Part shown: positions 1 through 7,464 of the stretch, piece after piece
Layout: the number at the start of each line of letters is the position of its first letter
Position numbering within the stretch: the first letter of the stretch is position 1
Source of the DNA: Beijerinckiaceae bacterium
Lineage (GTDB): Bacteria; Pseudomonadota; Alphaproteobacteria; Rhizobiales; Beijerinckiaceae
Length of the DNA stretch: 36,119 nucleotides
Reading direction: 5' to 3'
Assembly: GCA_947498445.1 (NCBI GenBank)
Contig: CANMLK010000012.1
Coordinates: forward strand, 1-36,119
Made by a program: the position numbers and the translations under genes
Notes under the pieces: generated by a model
What the model saw: the letters and a program-made list of their open reading frames with translations, nothing else
The model's database searches: none
What the model was told of the DNA's origin: nothing

Positions 1-328
1 GTTGCCGCCAGCGGCGGATGACGCTCAATAACTCCATGATGATCACTCCGTTGCCTCCCGCTCAGATCGCGGGGAAGAGGTTCAAACATGGGTCAGTTCT
101 CGATGGAAAAACCTTCGCTTACCGGGTCAGTTCTCAGTGGAAATCAACATCTCGCGCTTTCAAAGTCCGCATGCGCTTCAAATGCGCCATTTCGGCACTC
201 CATAGAAGGAATGTGCGCCTCAGCTTGTGAGGGGCTTGCTTGTTGGTTCAGAGGGGTTTCAGTGGCCGCCGTGCGCGCACCGTGGCGTAGAGCTGGCGTT
301 GCGCGCCCAAAGCGGTTCTGTCGCGCAG
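1..328. other. left edge, no gene recognised, IS-like ends
   Basis: I see no convincing gene here. Short open frames exist on both strands but none has a recognisable family or a good ribosome binding site. The only structure is a pair of direct repeats at 90-140 (listed separately). The stretch lies downstream of the minus-strand DUF6876 gene and is probably the debris of an insertion element. Confidence 0.5.
90..140. repeat. direct repeat pair resembling an IS21-type terminus
   Basis: The motif GGGTCAGTTCTC followed by a two-base variable step and TGGAAA occurs at 90-107 and again at 124-141, a period of 34 bases. Elements of the IS21 family carry several short tandem repeats inside each end, and repeats of this look are common at their ends in rhizobia. 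No istA or istB gene is visible, so this would be an isolated end. The IS21 assignment is recalled, not computed. Confidence 0.35.
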
Positions 329-697
329 TCAATACTCGCTGGGTAAGTGGATGACCCAGTCCGAGTAGTAGAATCGGATACCCGGCTCGGGAAAGTCCGT
401 GAACGGAACAGGCTTTGAGTAAACTTCCCGCCCATTGCCGTCGCCGCAAGTGAGCAGGGCTGTCTGGTCGGCATTGACCGTCAAATCCCAGACCTGAAAG
501 TCTTCCCTCTTGACCGGGACGATGTGTCGTTGCGCCAGCGCAATCTCATCCAGCAGCCAGAATGCTCCTGCGGTCTCTGCTACATATTCCGCGCCTTCCG
601 TGTACAGGACCTCCCGCACGAGGCTGTGACGATAAAAATTCTGCGACCCCGTAAACTGGGCAAGCGTCTGCGGATCCAGCGTTCTGCGCTGTGACAT
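329..697 (-). CDS. DUF6876 family protein
   Basis: This encodes a 122-residue protein of unknown function. The overall pattern (an N-terminal TLAQFTGS segment, then FYRH, a central AYWLLDEIA-like segment read here as GAFWLLDEIA, and a C-terminal FYYSDWVIHLPSEY) matches the DUF6876 family, which I know mainly from plasmids and integrative elements. I chose the ATG at 697 because GGAGA lies five bases upstream on the minus strand; a longer reading from a TTG at 709 is less likely. No signal peptide or membrane segment is seen. It lies downstream of the DUF6641-type gene on the same strand, separated by a perfect inverted repeat. The role is unknown; it marks mobile-element cargo. Confidence 0.7.
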   Translation of the reverse strand: MSQRRTLDPQTLAQFTGSQNFYRHSLVREVLYTEGAEYVAETAGAFWLLDEIALAQRHIVPVKREDFQVWDLTVNADQTALLTCGDGNGREVYSKPVPFTDFPEPGIRFYYSDWVIHLPSEY

Positions 698-724
698 GTC
701 AGTCTCCAAATTTTGGGAAAGAAC

Positions 725-776
725 TTGAGTTGCTCAGGATGCTGAAACCGAAGTCGGGTAATCCTGAGCAACTCAA
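725..776. repeat. perfect 16-bp inverted repeat
   Basis: TTGAGTTGCTCAGGAT at 725-740 is repeated as its exact reverse complement at 761-776, with a 20-base spacer. It sits between the stop of the DUF6641-type gene and the start of the DUF6876-type gene, both on the minus strand. There is no run of T after the stem on either strand, so it is not a classical intrinsic terminator. It could be an attenuator, a protein-binding palindrome or part of an element end. Confidence 0.7.
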
Positions 777-792
777 AGTGGGTCAGCTGATT

Positions 793-1263
793 TTAGCTGG
801 CCTTCTTCAGCTGCTTTGCTGCCCCCTTGAGGCGCAAGTCCGCCGTGCCCTTCTCGGCCACATCCTCGATCTGGATATCAAGCTCGCCAAATTTCACAGC
901 GTCCATGATTGAGCGGATCGCATCGGGCAATTCCTCGCGCTTGTTAACGCTGATTGCCGTCATGCCGGGCTTCAATTCCAGCACCTTGCTGCCGTACCAC
1001 ACTGAGAAGTAGCAGCCGCCAGCACCGCTCATCCAATACCAGGGGCGCGTGCGCTTGATGCGCTCAACCAAGACGCGTTCACCAGCGTCATTGGTCTGCC
1101 ATGCACGACGATGGCGTGTGAAGGTCTCTCCGGCGATCAGCGCATCAATCATTGCCAGCTGATCTTCCAGCTTCTCAAGCAGCTTGGCGCGGCGATGCTC
1201 GCTCTTGGTCTGCTGGCGCTTGGCTGCTTGGGCTACGATCTTCAGCTTGCTAAGGTGGCTCAT
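793..1263 (-). CDS. DUF6641 family protein
   Basis: This encodes a 156-residue basic protein of unknown function. The N-terminal third is rich in Lys, Arg and Gln and probably helical (LSKLKIVAQAAKRQQ, then ERRAKLLEKLEDQLAM-like). The middle contains an aromatic segment RTRPWYWMSGAGGCYF. The C-terminus ends in a lysine-rich tail. This layout fits DUF6641, a family seen on mobile DNA. AGGAG lies seven bases before the ATG, supporting the start at 1263. No signal peptide or membrane segment is visible. The neighbouring DUF6876 gene suggests that both are cargo of the same element. The biochemical role is unknown. Confidence 0.7.
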   Translation of the reverse strand: MSHLSKLKIVAQAAKRQQTKSEHRRAKLLEKLEDQLAMIDALIAGETFTRHRRAWQTNDAGERVLVERIKRTRPWYWMSGAGGCYFSVWYGSKVLELKPGMTAISVNKREELPDAIRSIMDAVKFGELDIQIEDVAEKGTADLRLKGAAKQLKKAS

Positions 1264-1633
1264 TACACACTCCTGAATTGCGAGCGACGTGCTCGTTACT
1301 CAGCAATGTTGCTGTCTGATGGTGGGGAAATCCTACCGGAAAAAGACGTCAAATCAAGTGTTTGAGCCTGATTTTTCGGTTGACGTGCAGGTGTTTTGAC
1401 GTAGCCGGTTTATCATTCGGTGTGACCTGATGTTTGATAAATGCCTTAAGCAAATATTAGATTTCGAGAAACCGTTTTTGTCTCGCTTCAAGATTTTATG
1501 CAGAGCGCAACACAACATTTTTGAAGCAAACGTCATCTTTTTTTACATACGAAATGCAACGTCGCTATCATTCCTCTTCATCGCCTGGATCCAGCTCTGG
1601 ACTGAAATGGACAGCACTTAAGGTTTTAGAGAA
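1264..1633. other. AT-richer intergenic stretch
   Basis: There is no recognisable gene. The stretch is visibly richer in A and T than the region to its right and separates the divergent DUF6641 and ClpP-like genes, so it should hold both promoters. I could not fix the -35 and -10 boxes with confidence. Confidence 0.4.
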
Positions 1634-2125
1634 ATGCCACAATCACTTTTGATGATTACGCAACGAATCCATTTAGATCGCCGATGCCTTCGGCTGCCGA
1701 AAGTTATGCTATTTGCCATTAGCGCGTTCATCGCCCTCATAGAGACATCAAATAGCAAAGCTCATGCAGCTGTTTTTATAAGCAGGGAGTGCAGCGAAGA
1801 AAAGCAAGTACCTGACTGCGAAAAAAATGGCAGCATTAAATACATCTATATTTACGATTCAATTGAAATGGAAACTGCGGATGATGTCGCAAGAGTAAAT
1901 GGAGCGATACCTATCGGAGAACCATTTCCCATCGTATATTTAAACTCTGAGGGCGGATCTGGACAAGCGGCCTATCAAATTGGAAGAATACTCCGGCAGC
2001 GATCTGCGTCTGTCGAAAGTAAGGACATGTTTTTTCCAAACCGGATGCCATCATGCAACTCTGCATGCGCGTTGATTGCGATGGGATCGAAGCCCTTCGT
2101 CAGTCCATCGCACGGATGGCGATGA
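1634..2125 (+). pseudogene. secreted ClpP-like protein, 3'-truncated
   Basis: The open frame gives 163 residues. After a hydrophobic leader (MLFAISAFIALIETS near residues 25-39, ending AHA) comes a domain like the periplasmic ClpP-fold proteins (COG3904 type). FPIVYLNSEGGSGQAAYQIGR, around residues 98-118, is the strand-and-glycine segment that shapes the oxyanion hole. CNSACALIAMGS, around 141-152, carries the serine in the usual nucleophile context. Such proteins normally continue for about another 80-100 residues. Here the frame ends nine residues after KPF, inside the antisense 3' end of the adjacent TctC gene. I infer truncation at a junction near 2095-2110. The start is weakly supported, with only a poor purine stretch before the ATG. 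AT content is higher than in the region to the right. Confidence 0.6.
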
Positions 2126-3143
2126 GCTTGTCAACGACAGAGGCGGGCGTCGCATACAGTCTGTCGATGACCTCCTTCACGGCCGCTCCATCAATGGGGT
2201 CCACTTCCAACTTCATCTTCCGTGCTTCTTCCAGAAAGGTGGTATCGACCATGGTTCTGTCGAATGCAGCGCGCAGGACTTCCATCCTTTCGCTCGAAAC
2301 GCCAGGGGGCGCCCCTAGTGGTCTCGCCGCCTCCCAGTTTCCTGCTAATACGGTCAGCGCCTGCCTCCAGGACTCGTCGGTCGCGAGGTCGAGCATGAGG
2401 GGCACCTGCGGCAGTTCCGGCGACTTCTGCATCCCGAGTTGCACAAGGATATCTATACGCTTGTGATCCAGCCATTCGGGGCGCGCGGACTTGATGCTGG
2501 AAAGCGAGAAGCTACAGAAGCCGTGAAGTTCTCCTCGTTCCATCGCTATGCCGATCGCGCCGCTGTCCGGATAGCCCAGGACTGGCTTGAATTTCGTTCC
2601 AAGCACTGAGTTGATAATCTGCGGGAAGTAATAACTATCACTATAGCGACCAACTGCGCCGACAAGCGTTTCACGCGTTTTAACATCTTCCAGGCTTTTC
2701 AGTCCCGCCGTATGCCACGTGAAGCACAGTGGTGTGGAGCGGCTGACGCTGCCGAGCCAGTTGAACTGTTTGGGATCATATCGGGCAAGTTCGTTTTTGA
2801 ATAATGGCTCAAGGAAAACATTAACGAGCAAGCCAATTGTTGCTCCGTCCTTCGAGGCGGCGTTGTAGAGGTGGTTCGCCATCGTCAAACCGCCGGCGCC
2901 AGGCATGTTTTCTACGATGATATTGGGCTTGCCTGGAATGTTACGGCCTAGGTGGCGCGCAACGGCTCGCCCATAAACGTCAAAGCCCGTTCCTGGCCCA
3001 TAGCCAACTAAAAGCCGTACTACCTTTCCGGCGTAGAAGGCGCCTGCCGTTCCCTGAGCGTCAGCGGATGACTGGGCATGCGCGCCGGCGCAGACGCAGG
3101 TGATCGCCGCGAAGCTCGCGACGGTGGCAAGAACCTTACCCAT
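2100..3143 (-). CDS. TctC-type periplasmic solute-binding protein
   Basis: This 347-residue extracytoplasmic receptor belongs to the tripartite tricarboxylate transporter (Bug/TctC) family, whose ligands are mostly carboxylates. A Sec signal peptide runs to AHAQ (residues 21-24). Then come FYAGKVVRLLVGY (36-48), the domain-1 motif with GFDVYGRAVARH (53-64), and NMPGAGG (79-85). LCFTWHT (139-145) and GELHGFC (204-210) carry the cysteines C140 and C210 of the pair discussed in the findings. The ATG at 3143 is preceded by GGGAGG at good spacing; a longer open frame upstream has no such site. It is divergent from the isomerase-like gene, with a 110-base shared promoter region. No TctA or TctB gene is nearby, so the transport partner is unknown. 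Confidence 0.9.
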   Translation of the reverse strand: MGKVLATVASFAAITCVCAGAHAQSSADAQGTAGAFYAGKVVRLLVGYGPGTGFDVYGRAVARHLGRNIPGKPNIIVENMPGAGGLTMANHLYNAASKDGATIGLLVNVFLEPLFKNELARYDPKQFNWLGSVSRSTPLCFTWHTAGLKSLEDVKTRETLVGAVGRYSDSYYFPQIINSVLGTKFKPVLGYPDSGAIGIAMERGELHGFCSFSLSSIKSARPEWLDHKRIDILVQLGMQKSPELPQVPLMLDLATDESWRQALTVLAGNWEAARPLGAPPGVSSERMEVLRAAFDRTMVDTTFLEEARKMKLEVDPIDGAAVKEVIDRLYATPASVVDKLIAIRAMD

Positions 3144-3253
3144 GGCGTTCCTCCCGAGAACAAATCTAATTATGATTGCATGCGGCGGGTCGGATGGAAA
3201 GTCCTTTCCCCCGGGAAGTTTTTTGATTAGCTTTTGCCAGCGGAGGACCGCAT

Positions 3254-4033
3254 ATGCGAACCAACGACCCTTTCTCAAAGACGAACGACGATTTATCGCT
3301 GGAACGCTCGACAGGGTATGCCCGCGCCAGGGTAGGCCTCATTATCCCGTCGAGCAATCGACTTACTGAGCCGCAATTTCGTGCCTATATGCCTGCCGAC
3401 ATCGCCGTTCACGTCACACGATTGCAGATGACGGGGCGCCACAGTAAACCAGTCAAAGTCCTGGCGCAGGACGTGGCGGGCGCCGCCAGCGCGCTAGCTG
3501 ATGCAAGATGCGACGTCATCGTGTTTCACTGCACTGGCAACGCGATGGAAAATGGCCCCGAGGGCGAGCGCTTGCTGCTTGAGGCGATCCGTTCGCGGTC
3601 GGACGCCGTCGCGATTTCAACTGCGCAAGCTATCATCCAGGCGCTGCGGGCCAGCGCGGTCCAACGGCTCGTGCTGGTATCGCCCTATCACCAGTCCATA
3701 AACGATCACGAAAAGGACTATCTTGCCGCGTTCGGCATAGAGACGATACATGACGTGGCCCTCGACGCTCCAGTAAGCGACGGCTTTATCGCAGTGCCGC
3801 CACACCGGTGGCGAGAGATCGTGCATGATAATGCGCGCGCGGACGCCGACGGTTACTTCCTCAGCTGCACGAACACGACGCAGATCGATGTAGTCCCAAT
3901 TTTGGAGGAAGAGTTGCGCAAGCCTGTGGTCTCTTCGAATCAAGCGACCATCTGGGCCTGTCTTCACGCGCTAAGCGGTAAGTTAGGAGGCATGAGACGC
4001 GTCGAGGCGCTGGGCAGCCTTGCTGGCCGCTGA
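3254..4033 (+). CDS. maleate isomerase / arylmalonate decarboxylase-like protein
   Basis: This 259-residue cytosolic protein belongs to the Asp/Glu racemase superfamily, in the branch of maleate cis-trans isomerases and arylmalonate decarboxylases. The N-terminal GLIIPSSNRLTEPQF (residues 28-42) is typical of that branch. Both catalytic-site cysteines are visible, C93 in FHCTGNA and C205 in SCTNT. Two cysteines favour an isomerase or racemase over the single-cysteine decarboxylases. GGAGG precedes the ATG. It heads a plus-strand cluster with a flavin monooxygenase (46 bases downstream) and two TctC-type genes. In N-heterocycle catabolism such isomerases convert maleate to fumarate; a similar late step here is an inference. 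The exact substrate is not certain. Confidence 0.8.
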   Translation: MRTNDPFSKTNDDLSLERSTGYARARVGLIIPSSNRLTEPQFRAYMPADIAVHVTRLQMTGRHSKPVKVLAQDVAGAASALADARCDVIVFHCTGNAMENGPEGERLLLEAIRSRSDAVAISTAQAIIQALRASAVQRLVLVSPYHQSINDHEKDYLAAFGIETIHDVALDAPVSDGFIAVPPHRWREIVHDNARADADGYFLSCTNTTQIDVVPILEEELRKPVVSSNQATIWACLHALSGKLGGMRRVEALGSLAGR

Positions 4034-4079
4034 TGTCATGATCGCTAAAAGCGAACCTCTCGCGCCTTAAGGGATACTC

Positions 4080-5219
4080 ATGAAGATCGAGGTTACACGA
4101 GCCGCCCGTATCTCGATGCGCAATGATAATGCTCTTAAAATCGGGCTTTTCGGCGCTAACTGCTCATCGGGCCGAGCAGTTACGCTGCTCGATGAGCGGT
4201 GGTCGGGTGAATGGAAAGATTGCCTTGCCCTCGCGCGAACAGCCGACGAGGTAGGGATCGATTTCATGCTGCCGATTGGCAGGTGGAAGGGCTATGGCGG
4301 TGATACGGATTATCAGGGCGCCACATTGGAAACGGTCACTTGGGCTAGCGGCCTGCTTGCGTCCACGAAACGGATAACGGTGTTTGGCACGGTGCACGCG
4401 CCACTTTTTAATCCACTGATCGCGGCAAAAGAATTCGTGACGGCCGATCAAATCGGTGAGGGGCGCTTCGGGCTCAATATCGTTTGCGGCTGGAACGAGG
4501 GTGAATTCGATATGTTCGGCGTCGCGCAGCGCGACCATGATCGCCGCTACGATTATGCGCACGAGTGGATCGATGTGGTGAACCGCGCGTGGAGCACTGA
4601 AAGCAATTGGGATTACAAGGGCGAGTTCTTCAAACTCCGTGGCGTTCGGATGAATCCAAAGCCCTTTGGTGGCTCATATCCCATCACGATGAACGCCGGC
4701 GCTTCCCCGAACGGGCGCGCTTTCGCGCTAAAGAACTGTGACGCCTTCTTCACTTCGGCGACGAGAATGGATTCAGAGAAGACGGCGGAACGGGTGCGGG
4801 ATATCAAGAGTGAGGCGAAAAGTTATGGACGTGAAATCGGCGTTTACACCGTGGGCGTCGTCACTTGCCGACCGACGCAGAAGGAAGCGGAGGAATATCA
4901 TCACTACGCCACAGTGGAGCGGGCTGACTGGAACGCCGTGCGAGATATTCTGGCCCTCAAGAACATTTCCCCTGAGACTGTCGGTCAGGAAACCTATGAG
5001 GCGCAGCGTAGGGCCTATGCGAGCGGGATGGGCGGCTTGCCGATCGTAGGCGACCCAGATAATGTCGCCGATGTGCTTGCGGGGCTGTCGCACGCCGGGC
5101 TGAGCGGCATTGGCATATCTTTTGTAAATTACGGGCGTGAACTTCCATTCTTTGCAGATGAGGTCCTGCCGCGCCTGCAAAAGAAGGGTGTCCGGGCCGC
5201 TAGAAACGGGAGGAGTTGA
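4080..5219 (+). CDS. LLM-class flavin-dependent monooxygenase (RutA/SfnG-like)
   Basis: This 379-residue FMN-dependent oxygenase of the luciferase-like superfamily is expected to be a TIM barrel using reduced FMN supplied by a partner reductase. KIGLFGANCSSG (residues 20-31), the GRWKGYGGDTDY segment (about 72-83), GRFGLNIVCGWNEGEFDMFG (about 132-151) and RRYDYAHEW match the group of pyrimidine oxygenase RutA and dimethylsulfone monooxygenase SfnG. Which substrate it uses cannot be told. AAGGGA lies five bases before the ATG; an internal ATG near 4116 lacks such a site. Its stop codon TGA overlaps the ATG of the following Bug gene (TGATG), so the two are translationally coupled. A paralogue lies at the right end of the window. 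Confidence 0.88.
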   Translation: MKIEVTRAARISMRNDNALKIGLFGANCSSGRAVTLLDERWSGEWKDCLALARTADEVGIDFMLPIGRWKGYGGDTDYQGATLETVTWASGLLASTKRITVFGTVHAPLFNPLIAAKEFVTADQIGEGRFGLNIVCGWNEGEFDMFGVAQRDHDRRYDYAHEWIDVVNRAWSTESNWDYKGEFFKLRGVRMNPKPFGGSYPITMNAGASPNGRAFALKNCDAFFTSATRMDSEKTAERVRDIKSEAKSYGREIGVYTVGVVTCRPTQKEAEEYHHYATVERADWNAVRDILALKNISPETVGQETYEAQRRAYASGMGGLPIVGDPDNVADVLAGLSHAGLSGIGISFVNYGRELPFFADEVLPRLQKKGVRAARNGRS

Positions 5220-6190
5220 TGCGGCTTGTATTGAGTGCTTTGGCAATTTGCGCCCCGTTCGCGTTGCACGACGCGATTGGCCAGACTTCGGGCCAGGAGA
5301 CATATCCCAACCGCCCTGTGCGGCTCGTTGTTCCGTTTCCGGCTGGCGGGCCGACAGATGTCCTTGCGAGGGTGCTCGGGCAGAACATGAGCGAGAAATG
5401 GGGACAGAGCGTCGTTATTGAAAACCGTCCGGGTGCTGGTTCCGCAGTCGCTGCAACGGCGGTCGCGCGAAGCAAGCCCGACGGATACACCTTGCTCATG
5501 GCGATGGACACGACGCTCGTCATGAACCCTATTGCGATGAAATCGATCAACTACAAGGTTGACGACTTCGCGCCCATCTCACTCGCGGCGTCAAATACGT
5601 CTATCCTTGTGGTGCCCGCCAACGGGCCGAAGACCATCGAGGAGCTGATTGCCAAGGGGCGGGCCGATCCCGGAAAGCTAAACTACGGCGCCGGCATTAT
5701 CACCACCCGCCTTGGCGCGTTCCTCTTTTCCAAGCTCGCGGGACTTCAGGCCGTTTCCGTCCCTTACAACGGCAGCGCCGAAGTGGTGCGCGCGCTCCTC
5801 GACGGCAGCATCGATTATGCGGTCGATGGAATCGCTCCACACCTGCCTCATATCCGTGACGGAAAGCTCCGCGCCCTCGCCAAGCTCGACTCCAAGCCAA
5901 TAGAGTCGTTGCCTGATCTCAAGTCGCTGGATCAGATTGCAAAGATGCCTGCACTCGCGGAAACCGCGACCTGGGTTGGAGTTGTCGCACCGGCGGGCGC
6001 GCCCCAGCATGTGATCGACACAGTGCGAGAGGCCGTCGTGCAGGCGACAAACAACGCGGATATCCGCCGCAAGTTGGCCCCGCTCGGGATTACAGTCACG
6101 AATAGCACCCCCGACGAGTTCGCCGCGCTTATCAAGTCTGAAGGTATACGCTGGGATCCGGTGGTCAGAGAGAGCGGCTTTGCAAACTGA
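5219..6190 (+). CDS. Bug-type solute-binding protein (canonical branch)
   Basis: This 323-residue periplasmic receptor is the one member in the window from the canonical Bug branch. After a signal peptide (LSALAICAPFALHDAIGQ) the mature protein begins with YPNRPVRLVVPFPAGGPTD, the classic Bug motif, and continues with VIENRPGAGS. The pocket region has SLAASNTSILVV and DGSIDYAVDG, without the cysteine pair of its divergent neighbours. The ATG overlaps the stop of the monooxygenase gene and GGGAGGAG lies just upstream, so it is co-translated with the oxygenase. This tight coupling suggests that the binding protein and the oxygenase serve the same compound or its breakdown product. Confidence 0.92.
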   Translation: MRLVLSALAICAPFALHDAIGQTSGQETYPNRPVRLVVPFPAGGPTDVLARVLGQNMSEKWGQSVVIENRPGAGSAVAATAVARSKPDGYTLLMAMDTTLVMNPIAMKSINYKVDDFAPISLAASNTSILVVPANGPKTIEELIAKGRADPGKLNYGAGIITTRLGAFLFSKLAGLQAVSVPYNGSAEVVRALLDGSIDYAVDGIAPHLPHIRDGKLRALAKLDSKPIESLPDLKSLDQIAKMPALAETATWVGVVAPAGAPQHVIDTVREAVVQATNNADIRRKLAPLGITVTNSTPDEFAALIKSEGIRWDPVVRESGFAN

Positions 6191-6271
6191 GGCCGCAGAG
6201 GCATTATGAGCGGAAGCATTCGAAGGTGCGCGAAGCTGGGTAATGGCTTCAGAAAAAGCGGGAGGATGCCG

Positions 6272-7312
6272 ATGCGCTCGACACACTTGGTTCTGTCCGG
6301 ATTTCTGTGCGCCGGGGGGATTAGCTATTGCAACACCGCGGGCGCGGTCGAGAACTTTTACAAGGGTGCGACCGTTTCTATCAACGTTGGCTCTGATGCT
6401 GGTGGAGGCTTTGATCTGGTAGCGCGCGTGGTTGCGCGTCACCTAGGGCAGCACATACCGGGAAAGCCCGCCATTATCGTTCGGAACATGCCGGGAGCGG
6501 GCGGTCTCGTAAACGCCAATTATCTGTACAATTCGGCGCCACGGGACGGCACCGCGCTGGCCGCCCCGTTCAACACCGTTTTTCTGTTGCCGTTATTGGG
6601 CGATCCCGCAGCCAAATTCGATCCTCGCGAGTTCACCTGGATTGGCAGCACGGACAAGCAGCAGGGCATTTGCCTCACCTGGCATTCAACTCCATTCAAG
6701 ACGTTTGACGACCTCAAGGCACGCGAAGTCGTCGCCGGTACGACCGCGCCAAACGCCACGCCGGCGACCTATCCATTTCTGCTGAATTCGGTTCTTGGGA
6801 CGAAATTCAAGATCGTGGGCGGGTATTCGTCAGGAGGCCTTCGGCTCGCACTGGAACAAGGTGAGGTGGACAGCATTTGCGGAATGGCGATCCAGACGCA
6901 CATGGCTGTCAGTCCGCAATGGTTCGAAAAGAAGCTGGTGAATGTGCTGGTTCAATTTGGCCTTGAGAAGCATAAGGATCTCCCGGACGTCCCCTTGGCT
7001 ATCGATCTGTTGAAAGGCGAGGATCGGGAGGTGCTGGACCTTATTTTGATCCCGCATGAATTCGGTAGGCCATTCGTGGCCCCGCCGCGCATTCCTGCTG
7101 ATCGGCGCGACGCGCTGCGTGCGGCGTTTGATGCGGTTCTCAAGGACGCCGCTTTTCTTGCCGATTCAGGGAAAGCTAAACAGTCGCTTGATCCGCTCAG
7201 CGGACCGCAGATCGAAGCGCTTATCCAGCGCGCCTACAAGGCGTCTCCGTCATCGGTTCAGCGGGCCGCGCGCATCCTGCGGGGGCCGGAATCCATTGAT
7301 CAAAAGCGTTAA
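6272..7312 (+). CDS. TctC-type periplasmic solute-binding protein
   Basis: This is a 346-residue receptor of the divergent TctC branch that dominates the window. A signal peptide is followed by NFYKGATVSINVG (residues 28-40), GGGFDLVARVVARH (44-57), IPGKPAIIVRNMPGAGG (62-78) and YNSAPRDG. The cysteines C134 (ICLTWH) and C203 (VDSICG) form the conserved pair. Of the possible starts I prefer the ATG at 6272, because GGGAGG at 6260-6265 sits at proper distance from it but directly abuts the other ATG at 6266. The gene follows the Bug gene by 81 bases and closes this plus-strand cluster. Confidence 0.88.
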   Translation: MRSTHLVLSGFLCAGGISYCNTAGAVENFYKGATVSINVGSDAGGGFDLVARVVARHLGQHIPGKPAIIVRNMPGAGGLVNANYLYNSAPRDGTALAAPFNTVFLLPLLGDPAAKFDPREFTWIGSTDKQQGICLTWHSTPFKTFDDLKAREVVAGTTAPNATPATYPFLLNSVLGTKFKIVGGYSSGGLRLALEQGEVDSICGMAIQTHMAVSPQWFEKKLVNVLVQFGLEKHKDLPDVPLAIDLLKGEDREVLDLILIPHEFGRPFVAPPRIPADRRDALRAAFDAVLKDAAFLADSGKAKQSLDPLSGPQIEALIQRAYKASPSSVQRAARILRGPESIDQKR

Positions 7313-7464
7313 TCACGGTCCGGCCTCATTCATCGCTGCATTGGGCATGGGATGAGAGACATCTTTGCAGTGATCCAGCGCTCTTGAAGCCTTGCATCCG
7401 GTTACTTGACGATCGATTGCACAAACGTGACGAGGGTCCGCTCAGTCATGTTCTGGCGCAAAAC

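Noticed and set aside
5678-6442. 254-codon minus-strand frame across the Bug and TctC genes
   Set aside because: Antisense shadow of two conserved genes.
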